From: Streptobacillus notomytis
Lineage (GTDB): Bacteria; Fusobacteriota; Fusobacteriia; Fusobacteriales; Leptotrichiaceae
Length of the DNA: 38,913 nucleotides
Assembly: GCA_001612575.1 (NCBI GenBank)
Contig: LJRV01000358.1
Location: 1-38,913, forward strand
Direction: 5' to 3'
Shown: piece by piece, positions 1 to 7,923 of the stretch
Position numbering within the stretch: position 1 is the stretch's first letter
How the letters are laid out: every line of letters starts with the position of its first letter
Translations under genes and position numbers: made by a program
Notes under the pieces: generated by a model
Databases searched by the model: none
The model's input: the letters and a program-made list of their open reading frames with translations, nothing else
Told to the model about the DNA's origin: nothing

Positions 1-177
1 GAGATTTGTATAAGTGACAGTAATAAAACTGACATTCATTTAGCTTTATTAGGTTTAGGAATAAGTTATGAAAAAGAGAAAGAAAACTTAAAGCTAAGTA
101 ATAGTGCAAACATAATAGCTTTAGCAGGATATTTAGGAGAAAAAGAGATAGTTTTAACAAATGATTCAGTATATTAA
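1..177 (+). CDS. C-terminal fragment of an unknown protein (runs in from left edge)
   Basis: Frame 1 is open from the first base and ends at a TAA at 175-177, giving 58 residues. The start lies outside the window. The sequence is hydrophilic with a short Leu/Gly-rich stretch (LALLGLGISYEKEKENLKL) and ends in GYLGEKEIVLTNDSVY. I do not recognise the family. The style (short beta-like segments rich in Ser, Asn and Gly) would suit the end of a large surface adhesin or a toxin-immunity region, but that is a guess. A decayed sequence resembling its last 16 residues follows at about 262-311, so this terminus seems to have been duplicated. Confidence 0.45.
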   Translation, partial: EICISDSNKTDIHLALLGLGISYEKEKENLKLSNSANIIALAGYLGEKEIVLTNDSVY

Positions 178-311
178 ATGATCAAAAAGAAATCAAGACT
201 TCGAAGATGAACAAGCTTTGGGAACAGATTCAGGTTATCATAAAGGCTCACTATTTAAAGCATAGATAGGATATGCTGGAGAAAAACGAATTTTAACTAA
301 TTCTATATAGG
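178..311 (+). pseudogene. decayed partial copy of the upstream C-terminus
   Basis: Read in the frame ending at 301-310, this stretch gives EQALGTDSGYHKGSLFKA, a stop codon, then IGYAGEKRILTNSI and another stop. The second part resembles the end of the preceding fragment (GYLGEKEIVLTNDSVY), and the DNA shares GGATAT, GGAGAAAAA and TTAAC blocks in the same order. Stops and a probable small deletion show that it is not expressed as a whole protein. From 311 to 360 I see nothing beyond AT-rich sequence leading into the terminator at 354-382. Confidence 0.35.
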
Positions 312-353
312 GTATTAGAGATCTAATGCTCTTTTAAAATTAAAGTAATTAGC

Positions 354-382
354 TCAAAAAAAGACAGAAATTAATCTGTCTT
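354..382 (-). terminator. intrinsic terminator of the minus-strand DUF2335 remnant
   Basis: On the minus strand, AAGACAG (from 382) and CTGTCTT (to 361) form a 7-bp stem around an 8-nt loop. A run of seven T follows at 360-354. The remnant's final stop codon (371-373) lies in the loop. The site is intact although the gene is not. Confidence 0.7.
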
Positions 383-921
383 ACTTTTAGTATTAAAAAT
401 TTTGACTAATGCTATAATAACACTAACTGTTAATATTCCGTATTTTCCATTATAAAATGCTAATATAAACATATAATTAAAATAATAATAGAACTTATAA
501 TCAATCCTAACAAATTATAAATAATTTCAGCTTTGGCTGTATAACCTGAGATTTCTACTAATTTTTTTCATTATTTACTCTACTGTTAACTTGATTTTCT
601 ATTAAGTTTAATATTCTATCTACTGAACCAGCTTGAAATTTTTCGTAAGCTTCAATAACTTCCAATGGTGGAAAAATGCTTTCATAATGAGATACTTCAA
701 ATTATGTTATCTTTTTTAATATTTGTATGTTTTAATCTCATGTTGAAACTTATACATTGCTTTTTCAACATCTTTTCTTAAAATTTTAATATCATTTTTT
801 TCTATATTAGGTCTTATTCTATTAGTAATAGGTGTTGCAAAATTATTGAAGTTAAATAAGTTTAAAATTCTAGTTAATACCCATTCATTTTTTATAACTT
901 CTTCTTAAAAAAGTCAAACAT
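371..921 (-). pseudogene. DUF2335-type membrane protein, frameshifted remnant
   Basis: No single frame is open, but successive minus-strand frames join into one protein. ATG at 921-919 gives MFDFFKK, then a shift near 900 into EVIKNEWVLTRILNLF... ending at a stop at 716-718. A new frame from about 698 reads PPLEVIEAYEKFQAG...VDRILNLIENQ and stops at 558-560. After a slip in a poly-A run comes VEISGYTAKAEIIYNLLGLI with a hydrophobic helix and a stop at 460-462, then FYNGKYGILTVSVIIALVKI to the final TAA at 371-373. The motif 'PP.E.I..Y....G..DRIL...E.Q' followed by two hydrophobic segments is typical of DUF2335 predicted membrane proteins, which are often found in mobile or phage-linked contexts. 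The gene starts 6 nt after the upstream flavoenzyme stop. At least four lesions make it a pseudogene unless the assembly is wrong. Confidence 0.65.
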
Positions 922-926
922 TTCAA

Positions 927-2213
927 TTATTTTATAACTTTTCTATAAAGTACTAGTAATGGGTTCCATACACTTGCGTTAGTTGGTGAGTATGCAAAAT
1001 CTATAGAAATTAAATCATCTATTTTTATTTTAAATCTGATAACTATAGAAATTTGATCTATAAATTGAGCTACAGCTTCATTTCCTATCATAGTTGCTCC
1101 AAGTACAGTATTAGTATCCTTATCATAAATTATTTCAGCACTTCCAGATATTGAATCTTTAAATCCAGAATTTTTAGTTAACACTTCCATACTTACCTTA
1201 CCTACATTATATCTTTTACTTATTGCAGATTCTTCTGTTAATCCTGTACCAGCAATTTTTAAATCAAAGAATGAAGTTGCATAAGTATTGTTAACCCCTA
1301 TAAATTCTGATTTTTTACCAGAAAGTAATTTAGCAAGCATCATTCCATGCTTATTAGCCACATCACCAAAAGGAGCATAAGTATACTCATTAGTTATGAT
1401 GTTTTTATTTAATATTGCATCCCCTAAGGCATAAACATCTTCTATATTAGTTTTAAAGTTATCATCAACTACTATTTTATTATTTAATAATTTGATTTTA
1501 TCTCCTAATATTTCAGTTTTAGTAGTTATACCTGTAGATATGATTAACATATCAAAATCTATTTTTTTATCATCTTCTAATATTACATTTTCTTCATTAA
1601 ATTCTTTAACACCATTACCTAAGATTAGCTCAACATTTTTATTTCTTATTCTTTCTTTTAATGTGTTCCTATATTCTAATGGTAATATATTAAACACATC
1701 ATTAGCCTTCTCTACAACAGTTACTTTAATATTGTTTAATAGTAATGCTTCAACCATTTCTAGACCTATAAATCCTAATCCTAAAATTAAAGCATTCTTA
1801 GGTTTATTATTTTCTATAAAATTTTTAATCTCTATTGCATCAGTTGCATGAGATAGAGTGAAATATCTATCTTTTTTAATATCTAAAGTAGATTTAGCAC
1901 CAATAGCTAATACTAATTTATCATATGAGATTTTTTCATTACTAACTACAACATATTTTTCATCAAAGTTTATTTCACTTACCTTAGTGTTTATTCTTAC
2001 ATCTATTCCTTTGTTTATGAAAGAATCAGCTGGAGAACCTATAACTTTTTTAAGTGGTAATTCATTTGCTATATAATATGGAGATGGACAACCAGCCCAT
2101 GAAACATATGGACTTTTTTCAAATAAAATTATCTCATCATTTGGATTCATTTTTTTATATTGTGTAGAAAACATCATTCCTGCTGCCCCTCCACCTATTA
2201 CAACTATTCTCAT
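927..2213 (-). CDS. cdr: CoA-disulfide reductase / NADH oxidase-like flavoprotein
   Basis: This 428-residue protein belongs to the pyridine-nucleotide disulfide reductase superfamily. It would use FAD and NAD(P)H to reduce CoA disulfide, persulfide or oxygen in the cytoplasm. It begins with the FAD-binding GGGAAG motif (residues 7-12), has a second dinucleotide fold around LGLGFIGLEM, and carries a single redox Cys at residue 42 (AGCPSPYYI) where CoADR/NOX enzymes have their active cysteine. The C-terminal dimerisation domain ends in SVWNPLLV, as expected. There is no rhodanese extension. The start follows AGGAAGGTG at good spacing. A promoter is visible at 2245-2273 and the gene reads away from the MORN gene. 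Choosing between CoADR and water-forming NADH oxidase is not possible from sequence alone. Confidence 0.85.
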   Translation of the reverse strand: MRIVVIGGGAAGMMFSTQYKKMNPNDEIILFEKSPYVSWAGCPSPYYIANELPLKKVIGSPADSFINKGIDVRINTKVSEINFDEKYVVVSNEKISYDKLVLAIGAKSTLDIKKDRYFTLSHATDAIEIKNFIENNKPKNALILGLGFIGLEMVEALLLNNIKVTVVEKANDVFNILPLEYRNTLKERIRNKNVELILGNGVKEFNEENVILEDDKKIDFDMLIISTGITTKTEILGDKIKLLNNKIVVDDNFKTNIEDVYALGDAILNKNIITNEYTYAPFGDVANKHGMMLAKLLSGKKSEFIGVNNTYATSFFDLKIAGTGLTEESAISKRYNVGKVSMEVLTKNSGFKDSISGSAEIIYDKDTNTVLGATMIGNEAVAQFIDQISIVIRFKIKIDDLISIDFAYSPTNASVWNPLLVLYRKVIK

Positions 2214-2244
2214 TTTACACCTTCCTATATATACATTATGTTCT

Positions 2245-2273
2245 ATTCTATATTATTTAATAAATATTTTCAA
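2245..2273 (-). promoter_or_regulatory. sigma-70-type promoter of the flavoenzyme gene
   Basis: On the minus strand TTGAAA (2273-2268), a 17-nt spacer and TAGAAT (2250-2245) match housekeeping promoter consensus. The start codon lies about 32 nt downstream of the -10. Confidence 0.6.
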
Positions 2274-2274
2274 T

Positions 2275-2301
2275 GAAAAATGGGAAAATTATTATTTCCC
2301 A
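2275..2301 (-). terminator. intrinsic terminator after the MORN-repeat gene
   Basis: On the minus strand TGGGAAA and TTTCCCA (outer ends 2301 and 2281) form a 7-bp stem, followed by a short T run at 2280-2276. It separates the MORN gene from the flavoenzyme promoter. Confidence 0.65.
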
Positions 2302-2307
2302 TTATAT

Positions 2308-3045
2308 TTATTCTATTCTTTCCCCTACTTTAAAATCGAATTCATAATCTATTATAAGTTTTGTGCCATCGTCTTTATAGTAAATTGAAGGTCCAAATAA
2401 TTTTCCATCTCTATACGATATATCCTTATATATCTCTCCCTTTTCGTTATAGTATATATGTCTACCCTCTTTTTTGTTCTTCTTGAAATTTCTTTCTGAT
2501 ATAAGGTTTCCATTATTATCATAGTAAAACCAAGTTGATTTTTCTGGTAAAGTACCAGTTTCTTCCCTATAATACTCAATTAACATTATTTTTTCATCTT
2601 CATTGAAAAATACTTGTTCTCCTATATGATGATTATTTACAAAATGTTCTATTGATAATAATTTAGGTGATTCAGTGTTAGTATTATCTTTAAATATCCA
2701 TTTGTTTTTTTCAAACATACCATTTTTTAAAGTGAAAATAGAGGTTTCATTGTTTGCATAAAAAATATAGTTTCCATTTCTTTTTGAATTTTTATTTTCA
2801 TCAATTGTAAGTTGAATGTATTCATTAGGGTCATCTATATCATTTTTAGATATTAATACACCATTTTCATAATTTAAAGATTCAATTACCATACCTAATT
2901 CATTAAAAACTAATTTTTTACCATCTAATAGCCCGTTTTTATAATTTTCTATACCTATAATTTCGGTTAGATAATCAATGGGCTTTAACACCTTATATTC
3001 ACCATTTAAAATGGGGGTTTTGTCTAAACCTAAATAAATTTTCAT
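2308..3045 (-). CDS. MORN-repeat (YwqK-like) protein
   Basis: A 245-residue protein without a signal peptide. The C-terminal half carries MORN-2 type repeats, such as KKEGRHIYYNEKGEIYKDI and GKLFGPSIYYKDDGTK; the N-terminal half has weaker forms (NGNYIFYANN). Such proteins are often named 'YwqK family antitoxin', but that name comes from one homologue and no toxin gene lies beside this one. MORN-2 repeats are usually taken as beta-hairpin modules with uncertain roles. Translation starts at an ATG after AGGAGG. The gene faces away from lysC and has its own terminator at 2275-2301, so it is monocistronic. Function unknown. Confidence 0.75.
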   Translation of the reverse strand: MKIYLGLDKTPILNGEYKVLKPIDYLTEIIGIENYKNGLLDGKKLVFNELGMVIESLNYENGVLISKNDIDDPNEYIQLTIDENKNSKRNGNYIFYANNETSIFTLKNGMFEKNKWIFKDNTNTESPKLLSIEHFVNNHHIGEQVFFNEDEKIMLIEYYREETGTLPEKSTWFYYDNNGNLISERNFKKNKKEGRHIYYNEKGEIYKDISYRDGKLFGPSIYYKDDGTKLIIDYEFDFKVGERIE

Positions 3046-3146
3046 AAAGAACCTCCTAAATATTTACTATAATATATTATAACTTGAAAATATTAAAAAG
3101 GAAGATAGAGTTATAATATTTTTACTATGCAACTTAATATGAAATA

Positions 3147-3155
3147 TGCTAGAAT
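3147..3155 (+). promoter_or_regulatory. possible extended -10 promoter of the lysC operon
   Basis: TGC followed by TAGAAT (3150-3155) fits an extended -10 element about 30 nt before the lysC start. No good -35 lies 17 nt upstream (ATGCAA). The rest of the 140-nt gap is AT-rich and I see no lysine riboswitch in it, as it is too short and lacks the paired structure. Confidence 0.4.
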
Positions 3156-3185
3156 ATTTATAAAAGCACAATACTAGGAGAATTT

Positions 3186-4388
3186 ATGAATAGAAAAATT
3201 GTAGTACATAAATACGGTGGAAGCTCTGTTGCAACAACAGAAAAAATAATGAATATTGCTAAGCATTTAATAGAGGTGAAAAAAACAGGAAAAGATTTAG
3301 TAGTAGTAGTATCAGCTATGGGTAAAACTACGGATAATTTGATAAAATTAGCTAATGAGATTTCTAAAAATCCAGATAAGAGAGAACTTGATAGACTTAT
3401 GTCTACGGGGGAGCAACAAACTATAGCTTTGCTTTCTATGGCATTAATAGAACTTGGACAAAAAGCTATATCTTTAACTGGAGAACAAGCAGGAATAAAG
3501 ACATTAGGACTTCATACTAAAAATACTATTGAAAGTATAAATAATGAGATAATATTAAAAAACTTAGATGAAGGTAAGATAGTAATTATTGCTGGTTTTC
3601 AGGGTATTAATGAAAATGGTGATATAACAACGCTTGGTAGAGGTGGTTCTGATACTTCAGCTGTAGCACTTGCATGTTCACTTAATGCTGAATGTAAAAT
3701 ATATACAGATGTTGATGGAATTTATAGTATAGATCCAAGAATTTATGAAAAATCTAAAAAAATAGAATACATATCATATGAAGAAATGATGGAACTTGCA
3801 TATCTTGGAGCTGGTGTAATGGAACCAAGAGCAGTAGAGCTAGGATTTAAGTATGCAGTTAGTATATATGTAGGTAAAACATTAGGTCAAGAGAATGGAA
3901 CAATAATTACATTTAAGGAGAAAATAATGGAAAAGAAGGAAATTAGAGGAATTTCTATTAATAAGAATATAGTTATGGTTACAATAGATGGTATACCAAC
4001 TTATGCTAGAAATCTTTATCCTATATTTAAAAAAGCATCTGAATATGGTGTTATAATTGATATGATAAGCCAAAATGATGTTATATCAGAAAAAGGAAGT
4101 ATTGCATTTACTTCACCTAGAACAGATGAACAATCTTTAAGAAAAATGTTTGATGATTTAGAGCTTAATTACAATATATTAATAAATAGTAATGTTGTAA
4201 AAGTATCTCTTGTTGGTATAGGACTTGCAACTTCAATAAATACTATTTCTAAAATTTTTGAAGTTTTATCTGAAAATAATATAAGCTTTCATCAAATTTC
4301 TACATCAGAAATAACTATTTCTATAGTAGTTGATGAAAATATAGCTGAAAATGTAGCAAGATTACTTGCAGAAAAATTTGAATTATAG
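3186..4388 (+). CDS. lysC: aspartate kinase (two ACT domains)
   Basis: Aspartokinase phosphorylates aspartate to begin synthesis of lysine, meso-diaminopimelate, threonine and methionine. The 400-residue protein has the N-terminal kinase motif KYGGSS (residues 9-14), the GRGGSDTSAV motif in the catalytic domain, and tandem ACT domains from about residue 258 on (GISINKNIVMV, VKVSLVGIG). Size and layout match the lysine-sensitive Bacillus LysC (aspartokinase II) type. There is no homoserine dehydrogenase fusion. Translation starts at ATG after AGGAG. The gene heads the lysC-lipoprotein-dapA-dapF-asd operon. An internal Shine-Dalgarno and in-frame ATG at 3927 probably gives a separate regulatory subunit. 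Feedback inhibition through the ACT domains is expected from the family. Confidence 0.93.
   Translation: MNRKIVVHKYGGSSVATTEKIMNIAKHLIEVKKTGKDLVVVVSAMGKTTDNLIKLANEISKNPDKRELDRLMSTGEQQTIALLSMALIELGQKAISLTGEQAGIKTLGLHTKNTIESINNEIILKNLDEGKIVIIAGFQGINENGDITTLGRGGSDTSAVALACSLNAECKIYTDVDGIYSIDPRIYEKSKKIEYISYEEMMELAYLGAGVMEPRAVELGFKYAVSIYVGKTLGQENGTIITFKEKIMEKKEIRGISINKNIVMVTIDGIPTYARNLYPIFKKASEYGVIIDMISQNDVISEKGSIAFTSPRTDEQSLRKMFDDLELNYNILINSNVVKVSLVGIGLATSINTISKIFEVLSENNISFHQISTSEITISIVVDENIAENVARLLAEKFEL
3927..4388 (+). CDS. aspartokinase beta (ACT-domain) subunit from an internal start
   Basis: Inside lysC, AAGGAG at 3915-3920 sits 6 nt before an ATG at 3927-3929 that is in the lysC frame (Met248). 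It would yield 153 residues covering both ACT domains (starting MEKKEIRGIS). Bacillus aspartokinase II is known to be an alpha2/beta2 enzyme whose beta subunit is translated from an internal start at the equivalent place. The strong internal SD here suggests the same arrangement. This is a prediction from position and SD strength; no expression evidence is available. Confidence 0.6.
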   Translation: MEKKEIRGISINKNIVMVTIDGIPTYARNLYPIFKKASEYGVIIDMISQNDVISEKGSIAFTSPRTDEQSLRKMFDDLELNYNILINSNVVKVSLVGIGLATSINTISKIFEVLSENNISFHQISTSEITISIVVDENIAENVARLLAEKFEL

Positions 4389-4395
4389 GAGTAAT

Positions 4396-5226
4396 ATGAA
4401 AAGGTATATATTTATTTTTCTTTTAATCTGTTCTTGTTCTTCGATATCAGATAAAATAACTATAGACAAAAAAGATTATAACCCAATATCTAAAGAGGTT
4501 GAACATAATTATCTTTATGCAGAACTTGAAAAAACAGATTTTTATTATGATAAAGAATTTTTTAAATTACTTAATAGTATGCAATATGAAATTGATGATG
4601 TTATAGTATCAGATTTTGCTGAAACATTGCCTAATTTGATTATTAAAAGATTACATGTTTCAAATGAAAAAATACGTGAAATTTATAAGTTAGAAAATGT
4701 AAATCCTTTAGTATATAACTATCTATCATTATTTGAAATCAAAAGAGAAGATTATAGTAATGCATATAATAATGCATGGATATCTAAGAGTGCTAGTCCT
4801 ACTTATTTAGCTGATGAAATATTTATGTATATGTATTTTTTAGCAAATGAAAAGGAAAAGGTTGAAGAAGTTTTAGTGGATATGGAAGATAAATTTAGAG
4901 ATTATCCTTTAAATAAGTATAATAGAATTTTTTATAGACATTTATATGATTTCGATGAAATTAAAGAAGAGGATTTTGGAAAAGCTAGAATAGAAATTAG
5001 AAAGATTAATAATTCTTTTTATCCAGAACTTCAAGGTTATAAGGTTAATTATTTAATGATGATAGATTTACTTCAAGCAAATTATTATTTCGTTAAAAAA
5101 GATTCTAAGAATTTAAGCAAAATTAAGGATGAGATAAATAAAACTAGCATAAAATATTCATTAGATCTAAGAAAAATAAATGAATTTATTGATGAAAGAA
5201 TAGAATATTTAAAGAAAGAGGTCTAA
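4396..5226 (+). CDS. putative lipoprotein of unknown function in the DAP operon
   Basis: This 276-residue protein begins MKRYIFIFLLICSCSS, a short lipoprotein-type signal with a likely lipidated Cys around residue 14 (ICSC). I chose ATG 4396, which follows AGGAG at 4387-4391, over an upstream in-frame ATG at 4366 that lies inside lysC and would bury the signal peptide. The mature part is charged and helical, with tyrosine-rich segments, and looks like degenerate TPR-type helical hairpins (for example YNYLSLFEIKREDYSNAYNN). I recognise no named family. It starts 7 nt after lysC and ends 1 nt before dapA, so it is cotranscribed with lysine/DAP genes. A link to the cell wall is only suggested by this context. 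Confidence 0.7.
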   Translation: MKRYIFIFLLICSCSSISDKITIDKKDYNPISKEVEHNYLYAELEKTDFYYDKEFFKLLNSMQYEIDDVIVSDFAETLPNLIIKRLHVSNEKIREIYKLENVNPLVYNYLSLFEIKREDYSNAYNNAWISKSASPTYLADEIFMYMYFLANEKEKVEEVLVDMEDKFRDYPLNKYNRIFYRHLYDFDEIKEEDFGKARIEIRKINNSFYPELQGYKVNYLMMIDLLQANYYFVKKDSKNLSKIKDEINKTSIKYSLDLRKINEFIDERIEYLKKEV

Positions 5227-5227
5227 A

Positions 5228-6094
5228 ATGAAATATAGAAAAAGTTATGTAGCATTAGTAACACCTTTTGATAAAGATTTAAAATTAGATGTTGAAAAAA
5301 TTAGAGAACTTGTTAGATTTCATATAGATAATATGACTAAAGGTATAGTTGTTTGTGGAACTACTGGAGAAGCTGCAACTATGAGTGAAGAAGAATATAT
5401 TTTAGCTATAAAGACAGTTTTAGATGAAGCAAAGGGTAAAATACAGGTAATTGCTGGAGCAGGTTCAAATTCAACTGAAAAAGCAATATATTTAACTAAA
5501 TTATGTAAGGATTTAGGAGTAGATGCAGTGCTTTCTGTAACACCTTATTATAATAAACCTACACAAAGGGCTATAATTAATCATTATAAAAAAATAGCTG
5601 ATATTGGTATAGATGTAATATTATATAACGTTCCATCAAGAACAGGTGTTAATATGGAAGTAGAAACAATAGTTCAATTATCTAAGGTAGAAAATATAGT
5701 TGGAATAAAAGAAGCTACAGGAAATATGGATCAAATGATAGAAATAGTAAATAGGGTTGATAGTAATTTTGCTGTAATATCAGGTGAAGATAATTTTATG
5801 CTTCCTATGCAGGCTATTGGATCATGTGGAATAATTTCTGTTACTGCAAATGCTTTTCCAAAACAAGTTGCAATGCAGTTTGAATTAGAGGGTGAAGAAA
5901 GATTTAAATTACATAAATTTATGTATGATATACATAAATCAATGTTTATAGATGGAAATCCATCTACAATTAAATCTGCTATGAATATCTTAGGTTTACT
6001 TGATAATGATAATGTTAGAGAACCTTTATTATCAGCAACAGATGAGTGTAAGGATACATTAAGAGATCTATTTAATAAAAAAGGATTGATGTAA
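5228..6094 (+). CDS. dapA: 4-hydroxy-tetrahydrodipicolinate synthase
   Basis: DapA condenses pyruvate with aspartate semialdehyde, the first committed step towards lysine and DAP. The 288-residue TIM-barrel protein has the family residues in place: GTTGE (44-48) for substrate carboxylate binding, Tyr133 and Arg138 in YNVPSRTG, and the Schiff-base lysine Lys161 in GIKEATG. Length is typical (about 290). The start is ATG shortly after a GAGG motif overlapping the previous stop. It lies between the operon lipoprotein and dapF. Confidence 0.95.
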   Translation: MKYRKSYVALVTPFDKDLKLDVEKIRELVRFHIDNMTKGIVVCGTTGEAATMSEEEYILAIKTVLDEAKGKIQVIAGAGSNSTEKAIYLTKLCKDLGVDAVLSVTPYYNKPTQRAIINHYKKIADIGIDVILYNVPSRTGVNMEVETIVQLSKVENIVGIKEATGNMDQMIEIVNRVDSNFAVISGEDNFMLPMQAIGSCGIISVTANAFPKQVAMQFELEGEERFKLHKFMYDIHKSMFIDGNPSTIKSAMNILGLLDNDNVREPLLSATDECKDTLRDLFNKKGLM

Positions 6095-6096
6095 TT

Positions 6097-6879
6097 ATGG
6101 AATTTGAGAAATATAGTGGTCTTGGTAATGACTTTATAATAACAAAAGAAGATTTAGGTCCAGCGGATGTAATTAAATATTGTAAGAGAAAAAAATCTAT
6201 TGGTGCTGATGGTTTAATCGTTTTAAAAAAGAAAGATGAAAATTTTTATATGAAGTTTTATAACGCAGATGGTTCTGTAGCACCTATGTGTGGTAATGGA
6301 ATTAGATGTTTTACACACTATTTATACAATCATAATTTAATATCAAAGTATGAAGAGATTTTAATAGATACATTAGCAGGTATTAAAAAAACAAGAATAA
6401 CTAGGGCAAAAGAAGATGATTTCTGGGTTTTAGTAGATATGGGTAAGGCTATTAATACAACTGAGGTTAGAACTATAAAAGCTATTGATAGAACTTTTGA
6501 ATATATATATACTTTTACTGGCACAGACCACGTTGTAATATTTGTTGATAAAGAAGAATTAAATGAAGATTTTGTAATTAAATATGGTAAAAATATAGAA
6601 AGTAATAAGGAAGTTTTTCCTAAGGGAACTAATGTAAATTTTGCTTATATTAAAAATAGAGAAGAAGTAGATTCTATTACTTTTGAAAGAGGTGCTGGTC
6701 TTACTTTAGCCTGTGGAACTGGAGCAAGTGCAGTAGGATTTATTTCAAATATGTTAGGTAAGACAAATAACAAGGTTAAGGTTAATCTTTTAGGAGGAAC
6801 TTTAGAAATTGAAATAAAAGATAATACAATATTTATGAATGGATTAAGTGAAATGATATATAAAGGGAGTGCTAGGTAA
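6097..6879 (+). CDS. dapF: diaminopimelate epimerase
   Basis: DapF converts LL- to meso-diaminopimelate, supplying the peptidoglycan cross-linking residue and the lysine precursor. The 260-residue protein shows the opening GLGNDF and both catalytic cysteines, Cys65 in MCGNGIRC and Cys206 in ACGTGA. The gene begins 2 nt after dapA and its stop overlaps the asd start (TAATG). Its presence implies DAP rather than lanthionine in the wall, which separates this genome from Fusobacterium proper, where lanthionine is known. Confidence 0.95.
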   Translation: MEFEKYSGLGNDFIITKEDLGPADVIKYCKRKKSIGADGLIVLKKKDENFYMKFYNADGSVAPMCGNGIRCFTHYLYNHNLISKYEEILIDTLAGIKKTRITRAKEDDFWVLVDMGKAINTTEVRTIKAIDRTFEYIYTFTGTDHVVIFVDKEELNEDFVIKYGKNIESNKEVFPKGTNVNFAYIKNREEVDSITFERGAGLTLACGTGASAVGFISNMLGKTNNKVKVNLLGGTLEIEIKDNTIFMNGLSEMIYKGSAR

Positions 6880-7865
6880 TGAAGAATATAGCAGTAGTTG
6901 GTGCAACTGGATTAGTTGGTAGAACTATACTAAAAGTTATTGAAGAAAGAAATATACCTTTTAATAAGCTGTATTTATATGCTTCAAGTAGAAGTGCAGG
7001 TAAAAAAATTGATTTTAAGGGAAAGCAGTATGAAATTATTGAACTTAAAGATGAAAATATTAAAGAAGATATAGATTTTGCACTATTTTCTGCAGGTGGT
7101 TCAACTTCTTTAGAATTTGCCCCTAAATTTGCAGCAAAAGGAGCAAAAGTAATAGATAATTCAAGTGCTTGGCGTATGAATGATGAAGTACCTTTAATAG
7201 TTCCTGAAGCCAATATTTCAGCTGCAGATAATATGATAAAGGGCATAATTGCTAACCCTAATTGTTCTACTATACAGGTTATACCTGTTTTAAAAGTGTT
7301 AGAAGATAATTTTGGTCTTAAAAGAGTGATATATTCTACATATCAATCTGTATCAGGTGCTGGAATAAAAGGATTAGATGATTTAGAAAATAACTTAAAA
7401 GGTGAAAGTTCAACTAATTTTCCTTCACAAATAGCATTTAACCTTATACCTCATATAGATACTTTTCTTGAAAATGGGTATACTAAAGAGGAAATGAAAA
7501 TGATAAATGAAACTAGAAAAATATTAAATAGACCAGATTTAAAAGTAAGTGCAACATGTGTAAGAGTTCCTGTTAGATACTCACATTCAGTTTCTGTTAA
7601 TGTAGAATTAAATTCTAAGTTTGAAGTAGAAAAAGTAAAAGAATTATTATCTAATTCAAATGGAATTATATTATTAGATGATGTTAAAAATAATGTATAT
7701 CCAATGCCGTTAATTACAGAAGGAAAAGATGAAGTTTTTGTTGGAAGAATAAGACGTGATGAAACTGTAGATAATGGATTAAATTTATGGGTTGTTGCAG
7801 ATAATATCAGAAAAGGTGCTGCAACAAATGCTGTACAGATTTTAGAATTATTATTAGATAAATAA
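6879..7865 (+). CDS. asd: aspartate-semialdehyde dehydrogenase
   Basis: Asd reduces aspartyl phosphate, the product of LysC, to the semialdehyde used by DapA. The 328-residue protein has the NADP-binding GATGLVG (8-14), the nucleophile Cys129 in NPNCST, and the catalytic His in the RVPV..SHSV segment. Length fits the family. Start and dapF stop share one base, indicating translational coupling. No hairpin terminator is visible after it, so transcripts may run on into efp, which also has its own promoter. Confidence 0.95.
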   Translation: MKNIAVVGATGLVGRTILKVIEERNIPFNKLYLYASSRSAGKKIDFKGKQYEIIELKDENIKEDIDFALFSAGGSTSLEFAPKFAAKGAKVIDNSSAWRMNDEVPLIVPEANISAADNMIKGIIANPNCSTIQVIPVLKVLEDNFGLKRVIYSTYQSVSGAGIKGLDDLENNLKGESSTNFPSQIAFNLIPHIDTFLENGYTKEEMKMINETRKILNRPDLKVSATCVRVPVRYSHSVSVNVELNSKFEVEKVKELLSNSNGIILLDDVKNNVYPMPLITEGKDEVFVGRIRRDETVDNGLNLWVVADNIRKGAATNAVQILELLLDK

Positions 7866-7894
7866 TTTACATAAGATGAAAAGTAGTGTATAAT
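7866..7894 (+). promoter_or_regulatory. promoter of efp
   Basis: TTTACA (7866-7871), a 17-nt spacer and TATAAT (7889-7894) form a near-consensus promoter. The -35 starts directly after the asd stop codon. The strong match suits a highly expressed translation factor gene. Confidence 0.8.
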
Positions 7895-7923
7895 ATTAAG
7901 GGAAAATTTTAAGGAGGAAAATA

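Noticed and set aside
180-269. Open frame containing MNKLWEQIQVIIKAHYLKHR
   Set aside because: Overlaps the frame that carries the repeat of the upstream C-terminus, is short and has no ribosome binding site, so it is probably an out-of-frame reading.
2308-3045. Toxin-antitoxin module based on the YwqK-like protein
   Set aside because: The antitoxin name comes from annotation tradition. No small toxin-like gene is adjacent, and the gene is monocistronic with its own terminator.
3046-3185. Lysine riboswitch before lysC
   Set aside because: The gap is only 140 nt, shared with a divergent gene, and shows neither the multi-stem junction nor a terminator hairpin.
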